Shown here one piece after another: positions 1-6,737 of a stretch of DNA of 40,597 nucleotides. The notes under the pieces were generated by a model, which saw only the letters and a program-made list of their open reading frames with translations, did no database searches and was not told where the DNA came from. Each line of letters starts with the position of its first letter. Position 1 is the first letter of the stretch. The position numbers and the translations under genes are program-made. Source of the stretch: Lachnospiraceae bacterium (lineage in GTDB: Bacteria; Bacillota; Clostridia; Lachnospirales; Lachnospiraceae). The stretch lies in contig JAGANQ010000006.1 in NCBI GenBank assembly GCA_017624115.1, positions 1 through 40,597 on the forward strand. Reading direction: 5' to 3'.

Positions 1-23
1 GGGATGCTGATTGAAAATGCACC

Positions 24-94
24 ATTTTCCTTGGTTAAGGAATAGGACAACTGAACATTGAAAAGCCGGAAAAGCCCGGAATACCAAGGAAAAT
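24..94. repeat. 12-bp inverted repeat with 47-nt spacer
   Basis: ATTTTCCTTGGT at 24-35 is the exact reverse complement of ACCAAGGAAAAT at 83-94. The 47 bases between are purine rich. It lies in the non-coding start of the window, next to a strong hairpin at 194-227. It could be a large stem-loop or the edge of a lost element; its role is unknown. Confidence 0.55.
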
Positions 95-193
95 CGGCGC
101 TCAAAGGAGTTTAGTACGGCTTAAAGGCAGCTCGTCGTGCTCCACAGTTCAGCAAACGATAATCAGCTGGATTTTTACAATCAAAATTGCTCA

Positions 194-230
194 AAAACCC
201 CGGAAAATCAAGGCTTTCCGGGGTTTTCTT
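194..230 (+). terminator. Strong intrinsic terminator, possibly bidirectional
   Basis: A perfect 13-bp stem (arms 194-206 and 215-227, core CCCCGGAAA/TTTCCGGGG) has an 8-nt loop and ends in a T tract. The A tract on the 5' side would serve as a T tract on the minus strand, so it may work both ways. It presumably ends a gene lying left of the window. Confidence 0.85.
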
Positions 231-497
231 GTATCCAAAATCGCTGATACTGTTTGTCCTGATTTGAAATGATTTGGCGTGTTTTGACCCTGTTTTTAGT
301 AGTTAACGATGGGGGAACCAGCGTTTTTAACCCCATTTTAGTTAACAGATGGGGGAACTTTTGCCCCAAATCAGGGGGTGCCTGGATAGTGCTTTTACTG
401 CTATTATCTGATGTCTGTTTTTGAAAATGCTTCCTTAAATGTGATGCTGAGCAAATGATAAGGAATGAACCGTTTTGGCACGGTCTGACCAAATGTA
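231..497. other. Non-coding junction before the element remnant
   Basis: No supported gene is seen. The stretch contains a direct repeat (300-318 and 339-358) and then runs into the stop-interrupted 5' side of the helicase remnant at 498. Long open frames on the minus strand here have no recognisable protein features and are treated as chance. Confidence 0.5.
300..358 (+). repeat. Direct repeat, about 19 bp, two copies
   Basis: TAGTTAACGATGGGGGAAC at 300-318 recurs at 339-358 with one extra A after TAGTTAAC. The two copies start 39 bp apart. A GC-complementary stretch (AACCCCATTTTAG) lies between them. Such a pair at the edge of conjugative-element debris could be protein-binding iterons or a recombination scar; the sequence does not decide. 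Confidence 0.65.
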
Positions 498-758
498 ATG
501 GACAATGTGATTGACGGACTTTCCAGCAAGCAGGAGGCGGTTCGGGCAGAGCTGGCAGACACCCAGGTGCAGCTTGAAAATGCCCGTACTGAGCTGGCAG
601 CGCCTTTTGCACGAGAAGCAGAACTGGCTGAAAAGACAGCACGCTTAAAGGAACTGAATATCCTGCTGAACATGGATCAGAAAGATAAATCCCTGATCGA
701 TGATGTGCCGGACGAAAATACGCCGGAGAAATCAAAAGTACGGTATCATGAGCGATAA
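498..758 (+). pseudogene. C-terminal remnant of a conjugative-element helicase
   Basis: The 86 residues read like the extreme C-terminus of the very large SNF2/DEAD-type helicase-methylase proteins of Firmicutes integrative conjugative elements. An acidic coiled coil is followed by the typical stretch AELAEKTARLKELNILLNMD and a short charged tail. Those proteins are usually over 2000 residues, so nearly all of the gene is missing. In-frame stops lie directly upstream (TGA at 486-488), so the ATG at 498 is only the first open methionine and not a real start. The next gene has its own ribosome binding site. Family placement is from memory of the conserved tail, so it is moderately sure; that the piece is a stub is clear. 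Confidence 0.6.
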
Positions 759-852
759 CACACAGCGGTGCGGAAACCCCGTGCTGTTACTACATAAGTG
801 TGTCAATCCCAAATGCCCTTACTATAGTAAAAGAAAAACAGGAGTGAAAACC

Positions 853-1176
853 ATGAGTGACACATATTTCGATTTGCCCTCCCGCCTGGAGGATTCCTTC
901 CCGGAGATTGACAGTGATATTGTGACGGATCTGCGGAAAACCAGCGAGGAATACGATGAAATTCAACAGCAGATTTCTGATCTGAAAAAGCGGTTCCCGT
1001 GTATTATGAAAGTGATGGAGGACAAAGGTGAGATTCACCCGACCTCGGAGGAACACGCCGCCTTTGTCCAATGTCTTCGGTTATCCCGGAAGCTGGATGA
1101 TATGGAGCGCCTGCAGCTTTACTTCCGCGGACATTCGGATGCGGTGGCTTACCTCAAGAAAATTAAAGCAATCTGA
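853..1176 (+). CDS. Small conjugative-element-associated protein, unknown function
   Basis: This predicts a 107-residue, acidic, mostly helical cytosolic protein with no signal peptide, membrane segment or Cys cluster. A coiled-coil-prone segment (about residues 29-45) precedes a basic C-terminus. An upstream in-frame ATG at 700 exists, but the ATG at 853 follows a clear AGGAG (839-843 region) at proper spacing, so it is preferred. It sits just after the helicase remnant, where such elements carry small proteins of unknown role, and is followed at once by an intrinsic terminator. That suggests it is the last surviving gene of an eroded element. No function is assigned. Confidence 0.6.
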   Translation: MSDTYFDLPSRLEDSFPEIDSDIVTDLRKTSEEYDEIQQQISDLKKRFPCIMKVMEDKGEIHPTSEEHAAFVQCLRLSRKLDDMERLQLYFRGHSDAVAYLKKIKAI

Positions 1177-1180
1177 TTTT

Positions 1181-1214
1181 AACGGCTCGGAACAATCCGG
1201 GCCGTTTTGCTTTT
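1181..1214 (+). terminator. Intrinsic terminator
   Basis: AACGGCTCGG (1181-1190) pairs with CCGGGCCGTT (1197-1206) with one G-T pair and a 6-nt loop, followed by a T-rich run. It begins 4 nt after the stop codon of the preceding small gene. Confidence 0.85.
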
Positions 1215-1315
1215 ATGAAAGGATCCCAGAGGCTTTGAAGCTGTATGCTCCTTCTTATGGAATCAATGCTATATGCATATTCGCACTGTTTTCTGCACAT
1301 AATCTGTTATTACAA

Positions 1316-1381
1316 TATGCAGAAAGACGCCCCTACGATATTGACTTTCTGCATATAAAAGGATAAAATATATGCAGAAAG
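1316..1381 (+). promoter_or_regulatory. fic promoter with three copies of an 11-bp operator-like motif
   Basis: The promoter is TTGACT (1341-1346), a 17-nt spacer, and TAAAAT (1364-1369). The motif TATGCAGAAAG occurs at 1316-1326 and 1371-1381 in direct orientation and at 1345-1355 inverted. One copy therefore overlaps the -35 and another sits at the expected transcription start. A partial fourth copy (TTCTGCACAT) is at 1291-1300. This layout suggests repression by a DNA-binding protein, possibly the Fic protein's own winged-helix domain. Confidence 0.7.
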
Positions 1382-1392
1382 GAAGGCGCGAT

Positions 1393-2439
1393 ATGAGAAA
1401 ATTTGATTACTCTTTTTTGAATAACGGTTTGCTGCCTGCAAATCTTGTGAACTTGACTTCTAATATTGCATCGCTAAAGACAATGGCCGGTGTTCGCAAA
1501 GAGGAGCATCAGGCGGTTTTCACGGAATTGGAGGCTGTGGCAAAGATTCAGTCCATTAAAAGCTCCAATGCCATTGAGGGAATCGTAACAAGCGATGAGC
1601 GTATTGCAGCGATTGTCAATCAGAATAGTGCACCGCTCAATCATAATGAGGCTGAGATTGCAGGATATAGAGATGCTCTGAACGCAATCCATTTGGGATA
1701 TGACAACATTGATTTTCGGGAAGCGGACATTCTGCGCCTACACGAGATGATGATGTCAATCGCCGGATACGAATACGGCGGGCAATACAAAACAGACGAC
1801 AATGTAATTTTGGAAGTTGATGCAGACGGAAACAGGCGAGTCCGTTTTCGCCCGACACCGGCTGGTGAAACGAAACAAGCCATGGAGCAGTTGGTACTTG
1901 CATATATGGAGGCAAGAAATGACGCAGGCATCAATCAGCTTCTTTTAATTCCATGCGTTATTCTGGACTTCCTCTGTATTCATCCGTTCCGGGACGGCAA
2001 CGGAAGAATGTCCCGTCTGCTTTCGCTGCTTTTGCTGTATAAGAATGGCTATGATGCAGGAAAGTATGTTTCTTTTGAGGAGCAGATCAACAATTATAAG
2101 GCATGGTATTATGAAGCCTTGCGGCAGTCATCTGCGGGTTGGGAGACAAATGAAAATACCTACTTCCCATTCATTGAAAACTTCCTGTCAACTCTGTATA
2201 TGTGTTATAAGGAACTGGACAAACGGTTCGCAGTAGTACATGGAAAGAAGATTACCAAAAAGGCACGGATAGAGGCAACTGTTTTGAACAGCCTGACGCC
2301 GCTTTCTAAAGCAGAGATCTGCAAGATTCTGCCAGATGTCAGCCCTACCACCGTGGAAGCCGTACTGGGTGCGATGGTGAAAAGTGGTTCAATTAAACGT
2401 ATCGGAGCATCAAGATCAGCACGGTATATAAAGATATAA
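1393..2439 (+). CDS. Fic-domain protein with C-terminal winged helix
   Basis: A 348-residue cytosolic protein of the Fic family, enzymes that usually transfer AMP from ATP to target proteins. The catalytic loop HPFRDGNGRMSR lies at about residues 197-208 with the histidine, acidic residue and GNGR intact. A class II inhibitory helix motif (S58xxxE62G63) is in the N-terminal part, so activity is probably held off until relieved. The last ~60 residues look like a winged helix-turn-helix. The ATG at 1393 is chosen because GGAAGG (1381-1386) lies at good spacing. The ATG at 1372 falls at the predicted transcription start. It stands alone between remnants of mobile DNA. No adjacent antitoxin gene is visible. 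The target is unknown. Confidence 0.9.
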   Translation: MRKFDYSFLNNGLLPANLVNLTSNIASLKTMAGVRKEEHQAVFTELEAVAKIQSIKSSNAIEGIVTSDERIAAIVNQNSAPLNHNEAEIAGYRDALNAIHLGYDNIDFREADILRLHEMMMSIAGYEYGGQYKTDDNVILEVDADGNRRVRFRPTPAGETKQAMEQLVLAYMEARNDAGINQLLLIPCVILDFLCIHPFRDGNGRMSRLLSLLLLYKNGYDAGKYVSFEEQINNYKAWYYEALRQSSAGWETNENTYFPFIENFLSTLYMCYKELDKRFAVVHGKKITKKARIEATVLNSLTPLSKAEICKILPDVSPTTVEAVLGAMVKSGSIKRIGASRSARYIKI

Positions 2440-2474
2440 TACCTTATAGAATCAGGTATGTTTATCAAAGATAA

Positions 2475-2666
2475 AGAGCGGACGAGAAAAAATACATCCA
2501 GGTTACAGAATCTATGAATGCTCCCGAAACGAGAGAGCGAGAGCTTGCGCCGTTGCGTAAAATTCGGGATAGTTATGAAAAGATTGTCATTGCCTTGGAG
2601 TGTGATCTTACCCAGACACAGGACGGAATTAAAATTATTAAAGCATTGGATTTTCTTCTGGAGTGA
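2475..2666 (+). pseudogene. C-terminal remnant of DUF4143-type AAA ATPase
   Basis: The open frame reads YIQVTESM then RELAPLRKIRDSYEKIV and ends DGIKIIKALDFLLE. This is the typical C-terminal nuclease-like end of prokaryotic ATPases of the AAA_14/DUF4143 group (usually about 400 residues). A TAA at 2472-2474 closes the frame upstream and no Walker motifs are nearby, so only about 63 codons survive. The first internal ATG is at 2514 with no convincing ribosome binding site. It lies between fic and an XRE-like pseudogene. Family assignment rests on the conserved tail pattern. Confidence 0.7.
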
Positions 2667-2780
2667 CAGACCGGCAGTTGAAGACGGAAAACAGTAGAAG
2701 GTGTGTTGAGTACAGAGAAACATTTTGTCGATTTTATGATTTATAAAAGGCGCTTATACTATTGTTGAGGAGGCGATGAT

Positions 2781-3642
2781 ATGAATAATGAAACTATACA
2801 AATTGGAATTGGAAAAAGAATTGCTGAATGCAGAAGAGAAAAACAACTTACTCAAGATGAGCTGGCTAATCGCTTGGGAGTTACAGCGCAAGCACTAAGT
2901 CAATATGAAAGAGGACTGCGATATCCGGATGTTGGTATTTTAAAGTCTTTGTGGTGTCTTAAATACAAGTGCAGATTACCTTCTGGGATTAGAAGATAAG
3001 AAAATCACAGAATTTGATGATCTTAAGATTCAAAATGAGATATGGTGGAATTTAAGAAATTCGCTAAATCCGTTACTAATTGAATTTGGAAAAGAGATTG
3101 TTCCGGTGTTTATGGATGGTTCGTTTGTTAAATTAGTATCGGATTTAAGATTAAGTCTTTCGATGGACGGAATCTTAATGCCAATTGTGAGATTGCGCGA
3201 CTGGATAAAGCTAAAACCTAAGGAATTTATGATTCTAGCTTATGATAATATTTTGTACCATGAAATCATACCGGAAGATCAACCTGTTTCTGCGGAGTAT
3301 ATCATTCAGTAATTAGAGACTATACTTTGAAATCATTATGGTGAGATTCTTAATGTAGATATAATAAAGGATTTAACGGATAACCTGCGCATAAACCATA
3401 GTGCACTAATTGATGGAATAATTCCGGATAAAGTACCATACGGACAAATATTGGCTGTTTGTAAGGCACTTTTAGACCGAGGTGATGCAAGGGTGTATTT
3501 CCCAAAGGTATTAGAGATACTAGGGGAAGTACATCGCTTGGGAGAGTTTAAATCAGATACAGAGATAGTTGAATATGTAGCGAAACAGATAGAGAGAAAA
3601 GAAAACAAGTGGCTATGGTTACAGGATCATGAAAAACTGTAA
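2781..3642 (+). pseudogene. XRE helix-turn-helix fused to FlhA-like cytoplasmic domain, broken
   Basis: The first ~55 codons from ATG 2781 (AGGAGG at 2767-2772, TATACT -10 at 2755-2760) encode an XRE helix-turn-helix with TQDELANRLGVTAQALSQYE. The frame then shifts by one between about 2943 and 2952. The new frame continues with ADYLLGLEDKK and a region resembling the cytoplasmic part of the flagellar export protein FlhA/FHIPEP: PIVRLRDWIKLKPKEFMI, DLTDNLRINHSALIDGIIP and GQILAVCKALLDRG. Two in-frame stops (TAA 3310-3312, TGA 3328-3330) interrupt it before the final stop at 3642. About 286 codons would be restored in all. No flagellar genes are nearby, so the ancestor was probably a stand-alone regulator with a FlhA-type module. 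Confidence 0.75.
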
Positions 3643-3701
3643 TCTGCACAATTGGTGCAACTGATGCTCGCTGCAAAGCGGCAAAAAGTATCATAAAAGC
3701 C

Positions 3702-3731
3702 TTGCAGGAGCTTCAAAGTGTATGTTATACT
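3702..3731 (+). promoter_or_regulatory. Promoter of the ABC-F leader
   Basis: TTGCAG (3702-3707), an 18-nt spacer and TATACT (3726-3731). Transcription from here would give a leader of about 310 nt before the ABC-F start codon. Confidence 0.6.
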
Positions 3732-3949
3732 ATTACTTAATACAAGAGAAAGGCACGAGCATTGTGTAAGGTGAGGAAATGAAATAGATAGTTTAATGTG
3801 GAAACAGCAAACATGTTAGTGATGAAGCCTATACAGATAGGTTTGTTTGTGTGTGCCGAAATTAGACTATCGCAATTTTCCTTAAGCCGTTTGAGTTTGT
3901 TCCGGGGAAGATATTTTTTGGACAAAATATAGGGGTTTTATTTGCGTGT

Positions 3950-3983
3950 AAGTCTGTTTTCGGTTACGGGAACAGACTTTTTT
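3950..3983 (+). terminator. Leader terminator (putative attenuator)
   Basis: AAGTCTGTT (3950-3958) and AACAGACTT (3971-3979) form a 9-bp stem with a 12-nt loop, followed by six Ts. It lies 68 nt upstream of the ABC-F start and within its transcript. Confidence 0.75.
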
Positions 3984-4001
3984 CTATTATATAGGGGAGT
4001 T

Positions 4002-4023
4002 CAAAGCGGACTTGTCCGCTTTG
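4002..4023. repeat. Palindrome shared with the mutS leader
   Basis: The 18-bp core AAGCGGACTTGTCCGCTT (4004-4021) also occurs exactly at 23753-23770, again 20-30 nt upstream of a start codon. Here the palindrome extends two more bases on each side. It can form a hairpin of 9-10 bp with a tiny loop and has no T tract. Confidence 0.8.
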
Positions 4024-4051
4024 CTCTAAGAGCTTCGGAGAGGAGTGCTAT

Positions 4052-5593
4052 ATGTTACAGATAAAGAATGCAAGCATTGTGCATAAAAAGGATTTGCGGG
4101 TTATATTACAGGATTTTTCGTGTGTATTAAATGACGGTGACAAAGCTGTTATTATTGGTGAAGAGGGAAACGGAAAGTCGACATTGCTGAAATGGATTTA
4201 TAATCCTGAATTGATTGAAGCCTATGCAGAAGGAAAGGGCGAAAGAATTGTAAACAAAGAACGCCTCGGATATCTGCCGCAGGAGCTTCCGGATGATGAT
4301 AAGGGCAGGTCAGTATATGAATTTTTTATGCAGGAGCCGATGTTTTCAGAGCAGACACCAAAAAATCTGGGAAAATATGCAAAGGATTTTCATGTTCCGG
4401 TTGATTTCTTTTACGGAGATCAGAACATGGAAACATTGTCCGGCGGGGAGAAAGTAAAAGCCCAGATGATGCGGCTGCTGATGGCAGAACCGACACTGCT
4501 GCTTCTGGACGAACCGTCAAATGACATAGATATTGAAACGTTAGAATGGCTGGAGGATATGATAACCAGCTGGCCTCATATCGTCCTTTATATTTCCCAT
4601 GATGAAACTTTGATTGAAAACACTGCCAATACGATTATCCATATGGAACAAATACGGAGAAAAACAGCCAGCCGGTATACAGTGGCGCATATGCCATATT
4701 TACAATATAAGAAGGAACGGCTGGCGAAATTTGAAAAGCAGGAGCAGCAGGCTTTGAGTGACAGGAGGGAGAAGAAAATCCGGGATGAAAAATATCAGAA
4801 AATATACCAGAGTGTAGACCATGCACAGGCGGTAATTTCCAGACAAAATCCCGGTAAAGCCAGACTGCTGAAGAAAAAGATGCATGCGGTAAAGTCTATG
4901 GAGAAGAGATTTGAGCGGGAAGATGAAAATATGACGCAGATGCCTGAGCAGGAGGAGGCGATCTTCTTCAGGCTGGGAGATAAGAATGCTGCTATACCTG
5001 CGGGAAAAACGGTTATCGATTATTCGCTGGAGGTGCTTTATACCCCGGATGAATCACGTATTCTTTCGAAAAATATCAGCTTAAAAATGCGGGGCTCGGA
5101 GAAAATCTGTATTGTTGGTTCAAATGGTGCAGGAAAGACCACTTTGCTGCGTAAGATTGCAAAAGAGCTGTTATCAAGAGATGATATTCATGCAGAGTAT
5201 ATGCCGCAAAACTATGAAGATATGCTGCAGCCTGATATGACACCTGTAGATTATCTTGATAAATCCGGAGATAAACAGGAACGTACAAGAATCAGGACAT
5301 TTCTTGGAGCACTTAAATATACTCCAGACGAAATGGAGCATCCGATTTCTGAATTATCAGGCGGACAGAAAGCGAAGGTGTATCTTTTAAAGCTGAGTAT
5401 GTCGGGAGCAAATGTATTGATACTGGATGAACCTACAAGAAACTTTTCGCCGCTTTCCGGCCCGGTAATACGCCGGATGCTGGCACAATTTCCCGGTGCT
5501 ATTATAAGCATTTCACATGATAGAAAGTATGCTGATGAAGTATGTGATAAGGTTTATTTTTTAACAGAAGATGGGCTTATGTCTGAGTCCTGA
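4052..5593 (+). CDS. ABC-F family ATPase, probable ribosome protection protein
   Basis: A 513-residue soluble protein with two ABC ATPase modules and no membrane domain, the hallmark of ABC-F translation factors. Module 1 has Walker A GEEGNGKST (about 36-44), signature LSGGEK (about 130) and Walker B LLLLDEPSND. Module 2 has GSNGAGKTT (about 356), LSGGQKAK (about 435) and VLILDEPTRN. The linker between them is basic and helical (NPGKARLLKKKM), as in the ribosome-entering arm of the family. The length is close to Lsa/Vga/VmlR-like resistance proteins, and the attenuator-like leader supports drug-inducible expression. A housekeeping ABC-F role cannot be excluded. AGAGGAG precedes the ATG. Confidence 0.88.
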   Translation: MLQIKNASIVHKKDLRVILQDFSCVLNDGDKAVIIGEEGNGKSTLLKWIYNPELIEAYAEGKGERIVNKERLGYLPQELPDDDKGRSVYEFFMQEPMFSEQTPKNLGKYAKDFHVPVDFFYGDQNMETLSGGEKVKAQMMRLLMAEPTLLLLDEPSNDIDIETLEWLEDMITSWPHIVLYISHDETLIENTANTIIHMEQIRRKTASRYTVAHMPYLQYKKERLAKFEKQEQQALSDRREKKIRDEKYQKIYQSVDHAQAVISRQNPGKARLLKKKMHAVKSMEKRFEREDENMTQMPEQEEAIFFRLGDKNAAIPAGKTVIDYSLEVLYTPDESRILSKNISLKMRGSEKICIVGSNGAGKTTLLRKIAKELLSRDDIHAEYMPQNYEDMLQPDMTPVDYLDKSGDKQERTRIRTFLGALKYTPDEMEHPISELSGGQKAKVYLLKLSMSGANVLILDEPTRNFSPLSGPVIRRMLAQFPGAIISISHDRKYADEVCDKVYFLTEDGLMSES

Positions 5594-5657
5594 AAATAGA
5601 AAGCTGTTCTGAGAAAATTTGCCATTGCATAGATTGACTGATTCTGTTTCATAATAG

Positions 5658-5701
5658 GATACGAGATCCAAAAGGATGCATAACCTTTTGACTTTGGTAT
5701 C
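5658..5701. repeat. Bulged stem-loop without T tract
   Basis: CAAAAGG (5669-5675) pairs with CCTTTTG (5684-5690) around an 8-nt loop. Outside it, GATAC (5658-5662) pairs with GTATC (5697-5701). No T run follows, so it is not a classical terminator for the ABC-F gene. It may be an operator or RNA element ahead of the dehydrogenase. Confidence 0.6.
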
Positions 5702-5718
5702 ATATTATAAAGTAAGAG

Positions 5719-5752
5719 TTCTGCGCCATTTTTTATGTATCAGAGCGCAGAA
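5719..5752. promoter_or_regulatory. Inverted repeat upstream of the dehydrogenase
   Basis: TTCTGCGC (5719-5726) and GCGCAGAA (5745-5752) are a perfect 8-bp inverted repeat with an 18-nt spacer, ending 21 nt before the start codon. It could be an operator or a leader hairpin. No clear -35/-10 pair was found beside it. Confidence 0.45.
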
Positions 5753-5773
5753 TAGAGAATCAGGAGGGCTGCT

Positions 5774-6577
5774 ATGGACAGATTAAAAGACAAGGTTGCC
5801 GTTGCCACCGGTTCTACCAGTGGAATCGGTATCGGGATTGCCAAATTGTATGCTGCTGAAGGGGCAAAGGTAGTTATCTGTGGACGAAGGGAAGAAAAAG
5901 GTCAGGCTGTTGTTGACAGTATCACCAGAGAGGGCGGAGAAGCGTATTATCACTTTATGGATATTACAGATTCGGAAAGCATCGAAAAGCTTTTTACTGA
6001 TACTGCTGAAAAATATGGAAGGATTGATATTCTGGTAAATAATGCTGCCAATGTAGGACTGAAGGATGGCCGTGTGGATGAGCTGACCCTGGAAATGTGG
6101 GATAATGTCTTTCAGAGTGATGTGCGCGGTACGTTCTATGCCACGAAATGTGTTCTGCCATATATGCAGCAAAATAAGACAGGCGGTTCCATCATCAACA
6201 TCGGTTCCATGGCTTCCTGTGGAGGAGATCTTGGCTCTACCGCTTATGCCTGCGCCAAGGCAGGTGTGGATATGCTGACACAGTCTGTCGCCCTGCAGTA
6301 TGGAAAGCAGAATATCCGCTGTAATTGTGTGCGTCCGGGACTGATTGTCACACCGCAGAATGAAGCGCATATACCGCAGGCGCTGAAGGATATCTTTCTT
6401 AGTAATATCATGGTTAACCGGTATGGATGCCCGGAGGATATAGGTTATATGTGTGTATATCTCGCTTCTGATGAAAGCAGCTATGTGAGCGGACAGATTA
6501 TCAATGTGGACGGCGGTCTGAATTCCCATGTTTCTACGGTTGCCCAGTTCAGACAGATGAATTCCCGCACATGGTAA
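5774..6577 (+). CDS. Short-chain dehydrogenase, hydroxysteroid dehydrogenase-like
   Basis: A 267-residue classical SDR oxidoreductase, cytosolic. The cofactor motif TGSTSGIG is at residues 12-19, NNAA at 89-92, and the catalytic Ser145, Tyr158 and Lys162 are present (YxxxK). Arg38-Arg39 after the second strand suggests NADP(H) preference. The stretch SVALQYGKQNIRCNCVRPGL and the long C-terminal tail past the usual NVDGG end resemble the 7alpha/7beta- and BaiA-type bile acid dehydrogenases of gut clostridia. The substrate is still a guess: sugar alcohol or 3-oxoacyl substrates are possible. It is a single gene with AGGAGG before the ATG, an inverted repeat upstream and no obvious partner genes. 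Confidence 0.9.
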   Translation: MDRLKDKVAVATGSTSGIGIGIAKLYAAEGAKVVICGRREEKGQAVVDSITREGGEAYYHFMDITDSESIEKLFTDTAEKYGRIDILVNNAANVGLKDGRVDELTLEMWDNVFQSDVRGTFYATKCVLPYMQQNKTGGSIINIGSMASCGGDLGSTAYACAKAGVDMLTQSVALQYGKQNIRCNCVRPGLIVTPQNEAHIPQALKDIFLSNIMVNRYGCPEDIGYMCVYLASDESSYVSGQIINVDGGLNSHVSTVAQFRQMNSRTW

Positions 6578-6632
6578 ATAGGAGCGGCTGCGGAAAATCA
6601 GCTATCGGTGGCAGCCGGCTGTGCTGAATGAA

Positions 6633-6661
6633 TTGACTTTTCAATTCGCATATGGTATAAC
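6633..6661 (+). promoter_or_regulatory. thiC promoter
   Basis: TTGACT (6633-6638), a 17-nt spacer and TATAAC (6656-6661). Transcription would begin near 6668 and include the riboswitch-like leader. Confidence 0.75.
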
Positions 6662-6682
6662 ACTTTTATAAAACTGAATAGT

Positions 6683-6737
6683 TGGGGAGCTTGTAAACAG
6701 GCTGAGCGGAGCACCCGTTTTAGGTGTTCCGCTTTTC
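6683..6737 (+). promoter_or_regulatory. Decayed TPP riboswitch-like leader
   Basis: Bases 6684-6715 keep the layout of the 5' half of a TPP (THI-box) aptamer: GGGG, a short P3-like hairpin, the signature TGAG (6703-6706) and then ACCC. The 3' half (the ACCTGAT, GGATAATGCCAGCG and GTAGGGA segments) is not found. A terminator hairpin takes its place. Being directly upstream of thiC supports the origin. Ligand binding seems unlikely. Confidence 0.5.
6705..6737 (+). terminator. Leader terminator before thiC
   Basis: GCGGAGCACC (6706-6715) pairs with GGTGTTCCGC (6723-6732, one G-T pair), followed by TTTT. It overlaps the TGAG of the riboswitch-like segment and lies about 75 nt before the thiC start, so it either attenuates thiC or would need readthrough. 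Confidence 0.75.

Larger units (their letters stand above)
3738..4051 (+). promoter_or_regulatory. Attenuator-like leader with minimal upstream ORFs
   Basis: Shortly after the promoter, AAGG at 3768-3771 is followed 7 nt later by ATG AAA TAG (3779-3787), a two-residue ORF. A seven-residue ORF (MWKQQTC, 3796-3819) and a 36-codon frame (3822-3932) without a clear ribosome binding site follow. The leader then holds a hairpin with T tract (3950-3983) and a palindrome (4002-4023) before the gene. Long leaders with tiny ORFs and a conditional terminator are known for antibiotic-induced ABC-F genes such as Bacillus subtilis vmlR and Listeria lmo0919. The same mechanism here is inference. Confidence 0.55.

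Noticed and set aside
208..735. 175-codon open frame on the minus strand
   Set aside because: It runs through a terminator hairpin and across the helicase remnant, is rich in Pro/Ser/Leu without a domain, and has no ribosome binding site.
1372..1392. Upstream ATG for the fic gene
   Set aside because: It lies at the predicted transcription start and within an operator-like repeat; the downstream ATG at 1393 has the proper ribosome binding site.
3822..3932. 36-codon ORF in the ABC-F leader
   Set aside because: No ribosome binding site is visible before its ATG and it follows two shorter ORFs; it is only mentioned as part of the leader.
5783..6529. 248-codon minus-strand frame inside the SDR gene
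   Set aside because: It lies antisense to a gene with all SDR motifs, and its composition is that of a reverse-complement shadow.
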